In this document: positions 1-6,281 of the stretch, one piece after another | Layout: each line of letters begins with the position of its first letter | How positions within the stretch are numbered: the first letter of the stretch is position 1 | DNA from: a bacterium | GTDB taxonomy: Bacteria > Latescibacterota > UBA2968 | Reading direction: 5' to 3' | Assembly (NCBI GenBank): GCA_027296045.1 | Contig: JAPUJS010000036.1 | Location: forward strand, 1 to 6,281 | Length of the DNA: 6,281 nt | Notes under the pieces: model-generated | The model's input: only the letters and a program-made list of their open reading frames with translations | Databases searched by the model: none | What the model was told of the DNA's origin: nothing | Made by a program: the position numbers and the translations under genes

Positions 1-21
1 TTAGAAAATCGACCCCAGGTT

Positions 22-59
22 GCTAACCAATTTTCCACACGCGTGGAAAATTGGTTAGC
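22..59. repeat. Perfect 17-bp inverted repeat (hairpin) with a 4-base loop
   Basis: The arms at 22-38 and 43-59 are exact reverse complements: GCTAACCAATTTTCCAC and its mirror. They enclose the loop ACGC, so RNA or single-stranded DNA could form an uninterrupted 17-bp stem. No T-run follows on either strand, so a standard intrinsic terminator is unlikely. The hexamer CCCAGG lies on both sides (14-19 and 69-74), which could be chance or the footprint of a small inserted element. It could be a REP-like palindrome, a regulator-binding palindrome, a MITE-like remnant or a recombination site. The structure itself is certain; its role is not known. Confidence 0.85.
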
Positions 60-76
60 GCGTTCAAACCCAGGAC

Positions 77-316
77 ATGAACGAATGGATAAGATCACCC
101 CCAAAGCATCCCTCCACTGAATTCCTTGTCTTGCCAACCTATCACGCCTCCGGACTACGATCGTTACAGAAGAAATGTGATCACAGATTCTTTCTCATCT
201 ACGACATCAGACAACAGGTGAGTTTACAGCAGGCTTTTTATATTGATTTCGGAGAAATTTGGCCACATGATATATCTGTAGAAGACGAGGTGCAGATCCC
301 GTCTATGACAGTGTAA
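77..316 (+). CDS. Doubtful small ORF, 79 aa, unknown function
   Basis: This is an open frame from ATG to TAA in an otherwise empty 367-base leader region. The protein is soluble-looking, with no signal peptide, membrane segment or cysteine pair, and I recognise no family. The C-terminal third is acidic and contains FYIDFGEIWPHDISVEDEV. Evidence for translation is poor: the only Shine-Dalgarno-like bases (AGGA, 72-75) sit one base from the ATG, which is too close. It ends 51 bases before the oxidoreductase start. If it is not a gene, the stretch is the 5' leader and promoter region of the downstream operon, although I could not find a convincing -35/-10 pair with proper spacing in it. Confidence 0.25.
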   Translation: MNEWIRSPPKHPSTEFLVLPTYHASGLRSLQKKCDHRFFLIYDIRQQVSLQQAFYIDFGEIWPHDISVEDEVQIPSMTV

Positions 317-367
317 AAATCAGTCAGCAATCGAGTCTTCAAATGAGAATCATCACGGAGGCGAAAA

Positions 368-1549
368 ATGGCGGAGAAAATCTCCTATCTCCTGATCGGG
401 GGTGGGCTTGCATCGGCATGCGCTGCTGAAAGCATTCGTGAACACGATCAGCAGGGCGCAATCGCAATTATCAGCAGCGAAGCTTATTTCCCCTATCACC
501 GCCCGCCACTTTCAAAAAGCTATCTGATCGAGGGGGATTGGGAACCGGCGGACATCTACCACCACGATGAAGCATGGTATGCGGAACACAACGTCATCTT
601 CCACGGGGGCGTTCGCGCAACAGGACTCGATCTCAACGGCCAGACTGCCACCCTTTCATCGGGAGCATCCATCGAATACGACAAGCTCCTGCTGGCCACA
701 GGCGCCGGCCTGATATACCTCAACGTCCCCGGCTCAGACCTGGAAGGGCTCTACTACCTCCGCACGATTCCAGACGCCGACGCCCTGACCAAAGCCAGTG
801 AATCTGCAAAGCGTGTGGTGGTCGTCGGCGGAGGATTTATCGGCCTGGAGCTCGCATCGGCATTTCAACAACGCGACCTGGAGGTCCTTCTGGTTTACAT
901 GGAAGATCGCCTGTGGGAACGGATGTTGAGTCCGGAAATCTCCCGGTGGCTGGAAGACCACTACCGCTCCAAAGAGATCACCCTGATAAGCCGTGCCCAG
1001 GTGGCGGAATTTCGGGGGCAGGGGCAGGTCGATACCGTTGTCCTGAAATCAGGCGATACACTGCCTGTGGATATGTGTGCCCTCGGTATCGGGGTGCGTC
1101 CGGATCTCACCCTGGTCAAAAATACTCCCTTGGAGGGGGCGAACGGTATTCCCGTGAACGAATATCTGGAAACCGATGTTGCAGGTGTCTATTCTGCTGG
1201 AGACATCGCGTGGTATCAAGATGCGATCTTTAACAAGCGCCGCCGCGTCGAGCATTTTGACACCGCAAAAGGACACGGCGAAGTCGCCGGTGCAAATATG
1301 GCAGGAGAACGCCGGCCTTATCGTGAATTACCCTACTTTTTCAGTGATCTCTTCGACCTGGAATTCGAGTTTGTCGGAGATTTTGACTTGAAACCGGATC
1401 GCGTGGACTTCACCGGCGAACTGTCTGAGAACACGTTTATTGCGCGATATTTCCAGCAGAATCGGATCTTTGCGGCAGTCTTTGTCGGACGTGAGGAAGA
1501 AGAGATCGAAGCGGTTAAGGAGGAAATTCTGGAAGCCCAAAGCCAATAA
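368..1549 (+). CDS. FAD-dependent NAD(P)H oxidoreductase, ferredoxin reductase-like
   Basis: A 393-aa flavoprotein of the pyridine nucleotide oxidoreductase superfamily. It is closest in layout to the reductase components of oxygenase systems (BphA4, rhodocoxin and putidaredoxin reductases) and to AIF-like proteins. Such enzymes pass electrons from NAD(P)H through FAD to a small iron-sulfur protein or another acceptor in the cytoplasm. Visible motifs in order are the N-terminal FAD dinucleotide fold IGGGLASA (10-17), the family motif YHRPPLSKSYL (43-53), LLATGAG (108-114), a second NAD(P)-binding fold VVVVGGGFIGLELA (150-163), GIGVRPD (240-246), the FAD-contact motif GVYSAGDIA (273-281), VEHFDTA (294-300) and LPYFFSDLFDLEFEFVGD (321-338), which opens the C-terminal reductase domain. 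There is no CxxxxC redox pair, so it is not a disulfide reductase. Where NAD-specific members often carry Glu after the second Rossmann strand, this protein has LVYMED, so cofactor preference is open. GGAGG (357-361), six bases upstream, supports the start. It is followed after 39 bases by the transporter. The natural electron acceptor is not encoded in the window. Confidence 0.9.
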   Translation: MAEKISYLLIGGGLASACAAESIREHDQQGAIAIISSEAYFPYHRPPLSKSYLIEGDWEPADIYHHDEAWYAEHNVIFHGGVRATGLDLNGQTATLSSGASIEYDKLLLATGAGLIYLNVPGSDLEGLYYLRTIPDADALTKASESAKRVVVVGGGFIGLELASAFQQRDLEVLLVYMEDRLWERMLSPEISRWLEDHYRSKEITLISRAQVAEFRGQGQVDTVVLKSGDTLPVDMCALGIGVRPDLTLVKNTPLEGANGIPVNEYLETDVAGVYSAGDIAWYQDAIFNKRRRVEHFDTAKGHGEVAGANMAGERRPYRELPYFFSDLFDLEFEFVGDFDLKPDRVDFTGELSENTFIARYFQQNRIFAAVFVGREEEEIEAVKEEILEAQSQ

Positions 1550-1588
1550 GGGCGATCAACAGGTGATCATCACGACACCAGAGGGAGT

Positions 1589-3013
1589 ATGTCAGAAGAA
1601 CGGAGTCAGAACGCGTCAGCACACGAAGTAGACGACCATGAAGTAGACGACCTTTACGGGCTAGATCCCAGGGCCGTTCAGGAGCCACCCCAGGACCTTG
1701 TAGGCAGGCTGAAGTTCCTGGGACCAGGCTTGATCCTCGTGGGATCTGTCGTGGGATCCGGTGAGATCATCCTGACGACGAGGCTGGGTTCGCTCGTTGG
1801 GTTCTCCATGTTGTGGTTCGTGATTGTCAGTTGCTGGAGCAAAAACATCGTTCAGGCCGAGCTGGGTCGCTTTACCATTGCCTCCGGTGAACCCTTTCTT
1901 CACGCCTTCAACCGCCTGCCCGGGAAGTTGCCGGCCTTCAAGGGCAAGAAAGTATCGTGGTACATCTATTTCTGGTTCATCTGGATTATTCCGGATCTAC
2001 TCGCCGGGGGCGGCGTCTACGGGGGTGCCGGACTGGCCGTTCAAGAAGCCTTTCCTTCCCTGGGCCTGGGCTCCGAATGGTGGACCGTCATCTTGGCCGC
2101 AACAGCGTGCATAATCGTTCTCTCAGGTACCTACAGGTTTTTGGAAAAATTCCTCACGACCCTCGTCGTCACGTTCACCTTTATCACAGTCACGTGTGCG
2201 GTCCTGCTACAGCTTACAGACTATGCAATTACCTGGGAGGAAATGCGCGGCGGATTGACGTTTGGCTTTCCGGTTATGGTCACTGTGGCAGCACTTGCAA
2301 TGTACGGGGCAACCGGCGTCGGTTCAGGAGAACAGATGGCATATACGTACTGGTGTGTGGAAAAAGGATACGCACGTTTTGCAGGACGGAGCGATGACTC
2401 CGACGACTGGGTTCGTCGCGCCAGGGGGTGGGTCCAGGTGATGCAGACCGATGTCAAACTCACCCTGATTCTGCTCACCTGCGCCACCATCCCCTTTTAC
2501 ATGCTGGGCGCAGGCGTCCTCTATAGACTCAACGTACAGCCCGACGGCCTGGAGACGATCTCGGTCCTTTCCAATATGTACACTGAGACACTCGGGGAAT
2601 GGGCACTTTGGTTGTTTTTGGTGGGCGCCTTCTTCGTGCTCTACTCAACGGTCGTCTCGGGCCTCGGTGCCAGCGTTCGCATCTTTGCCGACGGCATGGC
2701 CGTCTTGGGCCTCATCGAACGCAATGACTACCCCACTCGCCTTCGCATCCGACGCATCTGGGCGGTGGTCACCCCCATGGTCACTGCAGCGGCCTATTTC
2801 TATTTTCGGAACCCGGTCTGGATGCTCACGGTAGGCCAACTTTTCAAATCAGTCAAATTCCCTCTGATGGCCGGCGGCACCATCTACCTGCGCTACAAAC
2901 ATCTGGATCAGCGAATCAAGCCTTCGTGGAAGGCAGACCTCCTGCTCTGGCTTTGCTTCGCCATCATGATCGGCCTGGCCTTATACATTCTGTATCTTAA
3001 TTACTTTGCCTGA
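1589..3013 (+). CDS. Nramp-superfamily divalent metal transporter-like membrane protein, divergent
   Basis: A 474-aa inner-membrane protein with about 11 hydrophobic segments, roughly at 44-70, 71-90, 123-141, 163-181, 188-208, 227-252, 288-312, 337-362, 387-405, 410-433 and 451-473. This is the Nramp/SLC11 (LeuT-fold) layout. The first segment begins LKFLGPGLILVGSVVGSGE, matching the Nramp opening GPG, and segment 2 runs into AELGRFTIASGEP, like the family's conserved loop. Canonical Nramps bind metal through DPGN in segment 1 and a Met-Pro-His motif in segment 6. Here the equivalents read GSGE (56-59) and GATGVGSGEQ (240-249), followed by YTYWCVEKGYARF (252-264), so the substrate cannot be assumed to be manganese or iron. 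The N-terminal 40 residues are hydrophilic and acidic, with a five-residue repeat. GAGGGAG (1581-1587) lies just before the ATG, and the next in-frame Met is at residue 74, inside the membrane region, which favours this start. It is probably co-transcribed with the flavoprotein 39 bases upstream. Confidence 0.8.
   Translation: MSEERSQNASAHEVDDHEVDDLYGLDPRAVQEPPQDLVGRLKFLGPGLILVGSVVGSGEIILTTRLGSLVGFSMLWFVIVSCWSKNIVQAELGRFTIASGEPFLHAFNRLPGKLPAFKGKKVSWYIYFWFIWIIPDLLAGGGVYGGAGLAVQEAFPSLGLGSEWWTVILAATACIIVLSGTYRFLEKFLTTLVVTFTFITVTCAVLLQLTDYAITWEEMRGGLTFGFPVMVTVAALAMYGATGVGSGEQMAYTYWCVEKGYARFAGRSDDSDDWVRRARGWVQVMQTDVKLTLILLTCATIPFYMLGAGVLYRLNVQPDGLETISVLSNMYTETLGEWALWLFLVGAFFVLYSTVVSGLGASVRIFADGMAVLGLIERNDYPTRLRIRRIWAVVTPMVTAAAYFYFRNPVWMLTVGQLFKSVKFPLMAGGTIYLRYKHLDQRIKPSWKADLLLWLCFAIMIGLALYILYLNYFA
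1625..1654 (+). repeat. 15-bp in-frame tandem duplication, two copies
   Basis: The 13-mer GAAGTAGACGACC occurs at 1625-1637 and again at 1640-1652, a period of 15 bases or five codons. It encodes EVDDH then EVDDL at residues 13-22 of the transporter, lengthening its acidic cytoplasmic N-terminus. The period keeps the reading frame. It looks like a recent slippage or duplication event in a tolerant tail. Confidence 0.8.
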
Positions 3014-3092
3014 TCTGGCCGCATATCTCATCCCAAGCCCGGCCTCCTAGCTGGAGAATGCCCTATAACCCCAGAATCGCCATGGGTCTCTC

Positions 3093-3818
3093 CTATTTTC
3101 CGGCGAGCAGACTTAATGGTTTGAACCGGACCCCCTTATCCAGCGTTTCCGTCACGACCTCGTTCCCATCTCGATACACCTTATACCCCCCTGCCGTAGA
3201 TGTTTCACTGAGAATCCGAAACCGTCCGTCCACAATCTCAATAGCGGCGAGGTTATCCAGGGCGATACCCACATCGCCGTGCAGGGCCACCATAGCACGA
3301 AAGCTTGCGCCCCGCTTCTCACCATCATAATGGGGACAGAGCAACAGGGGGAACAGCCCCAGAGCTCTCACCCGGATGTAATCCCAATTGTCGGGATGGT
3401 AAAATTTCATGGAATCGCTGTGCCCATACGCAGACCAGCATATCGCACCCGCACTGGCCCCGCACAACACTTTCCCCTTTCGGTAGGCCCGCATCAAAAC
3501 CCGATCGACTCCCAGCTTCCGCCATCGCCGCATCATCTTCAAGGGATTACCCCCACTGACGTAGATTACATCCGATGTCAAGATTTTCTCACGGATCGCC
3601 GTTAAGGACGGCGGATCCTTCAGCAAGTACAACACATCCGTCTCACAACCGAGAAGCGCACCGAACCTGCTGCGAAACGCTTCGTAAACCTCGAGTCGAT
3701 CGTAGGTGGCAGTCGGAATCAAAAGCGCCCGGGGCCACTTCTTTTTTGTCAGCCGAATGATCTCTCGATCGATTCGGGGCAGGTTTTTCCCTCCCCCAAT
3801 GGCCACAATATTCCCCAT
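3093..3818 (-). CDS. Peptidase family S51 protein (peptidase E / dipeptidase E-like)
   Basis: A 241-aa cytoplasmic serine peptidase-like protein, close to the usual 225-245 aa of dipeptidase E (PepE). Family enzymes cleave small peptides with an N-terminal aspartate; the related cyanophycinases cleave cyanophycin. Features in order are the N-terminal IVAIGGG (4-10), the segment DVIYVSGGNP (83-92) carrying the conserved GGN, the nucleophile elbow CGASAGA (119-125) with Ser122 as predicted nucleophile, LLLCPHYD (158-165) with His163 as the likely catalytic histidine, and GIALDNLAAIEI (184-195). No signal peptide is present. On the coding strand GGGAG (3825-3829 in window coordinates) lies six bases before the ATG and supports the start. 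It is the last gene of the minus-strand run and converges with the transporter gene. The length and CPHYD motif favour a peptidase E-like over a cyanophycinase assignment; the substrate is inferred from the family only. Confidence 0.85.
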   Translation of the reverse strand: MGNIVAIGGGKNLPRIDREIIRLTKKKWPRALLIPTATYDRLEVYEAFRSRFGALLGCETDVLYLLKDPPSLTAIREKILTSDVIYVSGGNPLKMMRRWRKLGVDRVLMRAYRKGKVLCGASAGAICWSAYGHSDSMKFYHPDNWDYIRVRALGLFPLLLCPHYDGEKRGASFRAMVALHGDVGIALDNLAAIEIVDGRFRILSETSTAGGYKVYRDGNEVVTETLDKGVRFKPLSLLAGK

Positions 3819-3891
3819 AAGGATCTCCCTTCTCTATATGCGTGCAACCCGGAATTGCTGTTACGCCACTTTAGTGAAACAGAAGGGTCAC

Positions 3892-4421
3892 TTATTCGCT
3901 CCAACCTGCCCAAATGGCCTTCATTCGTTCCAGTGCATCTTTGGGTAAAGCGCCCTTATTACTATAAGCAACCGCCTGCTCCAATTGCTCAAAACTCGAA
4001 AAACCCACCAACGCAGTAGAAAGCTTGGCATTAGTCACTGCAAAACGAATAGATGCTTCAACCAAACTGTCTACCACACCCTCCTGCACCAAAAAATCGA
4101 ACGCCTGTGCAAGCGCAACATCCTGCGCATAATCTTTGCCTGAGCCAATCGGTCCCACACTCGGCATGGCAACTCTATGCCGCTCGGACACACCACTCAA
4201 TGCTCCAGCCGCCAAAACACGGATTGCCACCACACCAATTTGCGCTTCTTCAGCTCGATTTATCAAATCCTTAAAATTCTGAAATGGAAAATTGTCTGGC
4301 ACGGATAGTCCACTGCTCGGATTCAGCATGTTATAACAGCTCTGAATCACAAAAGGATGTGTTGCACCCACCGCTTCATGTATCGTTTTCAGTCTTCCAC
4401 CCGAACCACCACACACGTCAT
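3892..4421 (-). pseudogene. Truncated aldo/keto reductase remnant (C-terminal half only)
   Basis: About 170 codons, reading down from roughly 4401 to the TAA at 3892-3894, match the C-terminal half of an aldo/keto reductase barrel: IQSCYNMLNPSSG, AEEAQIGVVAIRVLAAGAL, a segment with PIGSG, and LSTALVGFSSFEQLEQA. The N-terminal half, which carries the catalytic Asp, Tyr, Lys and usually His, is absent, because fumC lies immediately upstream (stop at 4451). A strong Shine-Dalgarno site (AGGAGG at 4427-4432) and an ATG at 4421-4419 are present, but that frame reads only MTCVVVRVED and stops at 4391-4389. An in-frame GTG at 4416-4414, ten bases from the same site, could start a product of about 174 aa, but it would lack the active site. 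The open frame continues upstream to an ATG at 4527 inside fumC; that extension is fumC sequence in another frame and not reductase. The most likely story is deletion of the 5' half plus a frame change. Confidence 0.75.
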
Positions 4422-4426
4422 ATCGT

Positions 4427-4432
4427 CCTCCT
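4427..4432 (-). promoter_or_regulatory. Strong ribosome binding site of the reductase remnant
   Basis: The coding strand reads AGGAGG, five bases before an ATG at 4421-4419 and ten bases before a GTG at 4416-4414. The site lies in the 29 bases after the fumC stop. The ATG opens a frame of only ten codons, whereas the GTG is in frame with the aldo/keto reductase remnant. The well-formed site suggests an intact gene once followed fumC here. Confidence 0.6.
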
Positions 4433-4450
4433 AGCTTCGTTTTTTCGTGT

Positions 4451-5842
4451 TTAAGGTTTGGGTCCAACCATCTCCTCCGGCCGGACAATGCGATCAAATT
4501 CATCCTCCGACAGCAGCCCCAGAGCAACGGCAGCCCCTTTCAGCGTGGTGTTCTCCGCAAAAGCCTTCTTCGCCACCTTGGCCGCATTGTCGTAGCCGAT
4601 GTGCGGATTCAGCGCCGTCACCAGCATCAGCGACTCCTCCAGATACCGCTCAATATGCGCCCGGTTGGGCTCAATGCCCACGGCGCAGTATGCGTCGAAA
4701 GCCTCACACGCATCGGCTAAAAGCCGGATCGAATGCAGAAGATTGTGAATCATCAGAGGTTTGAACACGTTCAGTTCAAAATTGCCGGACGATCCGCCCA
4801 CCGTAATGGCCATATCGTTGCCGATCACCTGAGCCGCCACCATCGTCATCGCCTCGCACTGGGTGGGATTCACCTTGCCGGGCATAATCGAACTGCCTGG
4901 CTCGTTCTCGGGAATCCACAACTCCCCGATCCCGCACCGGGGCCCCGAAGCCAGCCACCGGACGTCGTTGGCCAGCTTCATCAGCGCACAGGCCAACGTC
5001 TTCAAAGCCCCGCTGGTCTGCACAACCGCATCGTGGGCGGCCAATGCCTCAAATTTATTGGGCGCAGACACAAAGGGCAATCCGGTCCATTCGGAGATTT
5101 CAGCAGCGGACCGTTCGGCAAACTCAGGATGCGTGTTCAACCCCGTACCCACCGCTGTTCCCCCCAACGCCAGCTCGTAAAGATCGGGCAAACAGCCCCT
5201 CACCCGTTCCAGCCCTTTGGTCAACTGCGCCACATACCCTGAAAACTCCTGGCCTAAGGTCAGCGGCACGGCGTCCATCAGGTGGGTACGCCCGATTTTG
5301 ATAATGCTCTGAAACGCCTCGGCCTTCTCTCCAAGCGTGTCCCGCAACCGGCTCACCATCGGGATAAGCCGCCGGTTGATCTCTCCGGCGGCCGCAATGT
5401 GCATGGCCGTGGGAAACGTGTCGTTGGAAGACTGGCCCAAGTTGACGTGATCGTTGGGATGAATAGGGTCCTTGCTGCCCATCTTCCCGCCGGCCAGTTC
5501 AATGGCCCGGTTGGAAATCACCTCGTTGGTGTTCATATTGGACTGGGTACCGCTGCCGGTCTGCCACACCCGCAGTGGAAAATGCGCATCCAGTTTTCCT
5601 TCGATCACCTCATCGGCGGCCTGCACGATCAAATCGGCCTTGTCCGGGGGCAATTTGTCCAATGCTTTGTTCACCAGCGCAGCGGCTTTTTTTAAAACGC
5701 CCATGGCCCGGATCATCTCCCTGGGCATCTTATCCTCGCCGATATCGAAATGGATAAGCGAGCGGGCGGTCTGAGCCCCGTAATACATCTCTTCCGGAAC
5801 TTGGATTTCTCCCATACTGTCTGTTTCGATCCTGTAACCCAT
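4451..5842 (-). CDS. fumC: Class II fumarate hydratase
   Basis: A 463-aa enzyme of the aspartase/fumarase superfamily, nearly the length of E. coli FumC (467 aa). It interconverts fumarate and L-malate in the TCA cycle as an iron-independent, oxygen-stable homotetramer. Landmarks are TGSGTQSNMNTNEV (95-108), HPNDHVNLGQSSNDTFPTAM (128-147), GRTHLMDA (184-191) with the conserved His187, and the signature GSSIMPGKVNP (316-326) whose Ser318 is the expected catalytic serine. The TGSGTQSNMNTNEVI and NDHVNLGQSSND segments favour fumarase over aspartate ammonia-lyase or argininosuccinate lyase. GAGGAG (5849-5854), six bases upstream, supports the start, and the N-terminus YRIETDSMGEIQVPEEMYYG is typical of the family. 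It sits 45 bases behind the RNB-domain gene on the same strand, so read-through is plausible. No defect is visible. Confidence 0.96.
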   Translation of the reverse strand: MGYRIETDSMGEIQVPEEMYYGAQTARSLIHFDIGEDKMPREMIRAMGVLKKAAALVNKALDKLPPDKADLIVQAADEVIEGKLDAHFPLRVWQTGSGTQSNMNTNEVISNRAIELAGGKMGSKDPIHPNDHVNLGQSSNDTFPTAMHIAAAGEINRRLIPMVSRLRDTLGEKAEAFQSIIKIGRTHLMDAVPLTLGQEFSGYVAQLTKGLERVRGCLPDLYELALGGTAVGTGLNTHPEFAERSAAEISEWTGLPFVSAPNKFEALAAHDAVVQTSGALKTLACALMKLANDVRWLASGPRCGIGELWIPENEPGSSIMPGKVNPTQCEAMTMVAAQVIGNDMAITVGGSSGNFELNVFKPLMIHNLLHSIRLLADACEAFDAYCAVGIEPNRAHIERYLEESLMLVTALNPHIGYDNAAKVAKKAFAENTTLKGAAVALGLLSEDEFDRIVRPEEMVGPKP

Positions 5843-5887
5843 AAGCTTCTCCTCACAGCTGGTTCAGGTGCAGATAACGGGCAGCAC

Positions 5888-6281
5888 CTACACCACCCCG
5901 AAGTGCGCCCGCCCCCCCCACAGATCCACGCCACTGAGGCGGACTCGAATTTTCTCGCCGATTTCCACTGCCGCAGGAGGACGGACTACCGTCTTGAGGG
6001 GATAGCCCACCAGTTCCACCAGCGCCCCGTCCCGTCTGAGGTAGAGGACCACGGCCGGGAAGGTCTTGCCGACCGCGCTGGAGAGGTGTTTCAGCAGCAG
6101 GTGACGCTCCCGGCGGTAGTGCAGCGAGGCCATGTCCTGGAGTTCCTCCTGCGCCCGGTAGCGAATGGTGTCCATCTCCTCCCGGCTATGCGGGGGGGCC
6201 TCACCGAGCAGGTGGACAATCACCTGCCGCTGGACCATCAGGTCGGGGTAGCGCATTCCCGGGTTGATGATGGGGCAGCAG
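5888..6281 (-). CDS. C-terminal part of an RNB-domain exoribonuclease-like protein (partial)
   Basis: The reading frame is open to the window edge at 6281 and ends with TAG at 5888-5890, giving about 130 C-terminal residues. The ATG at 6256 is internal, since the frame continues upstream as CCPIINPG. The segment INPGMRYPDLMVQRQV corresponds to the end of the RNB catalytic domain, where RNase II/R proteins usually read SPxRRYxDLxxxRQ. It is followed by a helical region (RYRAQEELQDMASLHYRRER) and a C-terminal beta-rich part resembling the S1/OB region (AVVLYLRRDGALVELVGY, then GEKIRVRLSGVDLWGGRAHF). Such proteins degrade RNA 3' to 5' in the cytoplasm. The arginine expected after SPx is replaced by Met here, so activity is uncertain. 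The N-terminal domains lie outside the window, so RNase II, RNase R and other RNB proteins cannot be separated. Confidence 0.75.
   Translation of the reverse strand, partial: CCPIINPGMRYPDLMVQRQVIVHLLGEAPPHSREEMDTIRYRAQEELQDMASLHYRRERHLLLKHLSSAVGKTFPAVVLYLRRDGALVELVGYPLKTVVRPPAAVEIGEKIRVRLSGVDLWGGRAHFGVV

Noticed and set aside
22..59. Hairpin as an intrinsic terminator or integron attC site
   Set aside because: No T-run follows the stem on either strand. The ends do not match the attC RYYYAAC/GTTRRRY core, and the stem has no unpaired extrahelical bases.
223..276. Sigma-70 promoter from TTTACA (223-228) with TATATT (239-244), or TATATC (271-276)
   Set aside because: The first pair is only 10 bases apart, and the second -10-like box has no acceptable -35 about 17 bases upstream.
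368..1549. Disulfide reductase (glutathione or mercuric reductase type)
   Set aside because: No redox-active CxxxxC after the FAD fold, and the RPPLSK and C-terminal YFFSD motifs point to the ferredoxin-reductase group.
1957..2397. 146-codon open frame inside the transporter gene
   Set aside because: Same strand but another frame of a clear membrane protein gene; it is Arg/Gly-rich with no domain.
3014..3092. Bidirectional terminator between the convergent genes
   Set aside because: Only weak inverted repeats are present (GGCCG/CGGCC with an 18-base loop, CTCC/GGAG), without a T-run.
4422..4527. Upstream extension of the aldo/keto reductase frame to an ATG at 4527
   Set aside because: Its first residues come from the fumC 3' end read in another frame and show no reductase similarity; fumC's own frame is intact there.
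4733..5695. Long plus-strand open frames opposite fumC (169 and 137 codons)
   Set aside because: They lie entirely antisense to a well-conserved fumC, are rich in Arg, His and Pro, and show no recognisable domain or ribosome site; they are compositional shadows.

Overview
This is a bacterial chromosomal window of moderate GC content. The genes are closely spaced, have good Shine-Dalgarno sites and are ordinary housekeeping or accessory genes. No phage, transposase, CRISPR, rRNA or tRNA signal is visible. The taxon cannot be fixed from the sequence. A class II fumarase beside an RNB-family exoribonuclease, together with a divergent Nramp-type transporter, fits an environmental, probably Gram-negative lineage, but that is only an impression.

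Layout. The first 367 bases hold a perfect 17-bp hairpin (22-59), a doubtful 79-codon ORF (77-316) and the leader of the first clear gene. A plus-strand pair follows: an FAD/NAD(P)H ferredoxin-reductase-type oxidoreductase (368-1549) and, 39 bases later, an Nramp-superfamily membrane transporter (1589-3013). They probably form one transcript. The right half is all minus strand. In transcription order (right to left) it holds the C-terminal end of an RNB-domain (RNase II/R-like) protein (5888-6281, cut by the window edge), fumC (4451-5842), a 5'-truncated aldo/keto reductase remnant (3892-4421), and a peptidase E-like S51 serine peptidase (3093-3818). The two blocks converge in a 79-base gap at 3014-3092 with no convincing intrinsic terminator.

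How the genes work together. The oxidoreductase and transporter are the only pair with a plausible functional link: electron transfer from NAD(P)H next to a transporter whose canonical Nramp metal-site motif is replaced. The link is inferred from operon structure only. The minus-strand genes look like a loose housekeeping string: RNA turnover, the fumarate/malate step of the TCA cycle, a decayed reductase, and a peptidase for small peptides.

The points most worth a second look are the non-canonical Nramp motifs and their coupling to a reductase, the substituted arginine position in the RNB motif, the aldo/keto reductase remnant behind fumC with its out-of-frame start, and the perfect hairpin at the left edge. 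I did not find a clearly new multi-gene system here.
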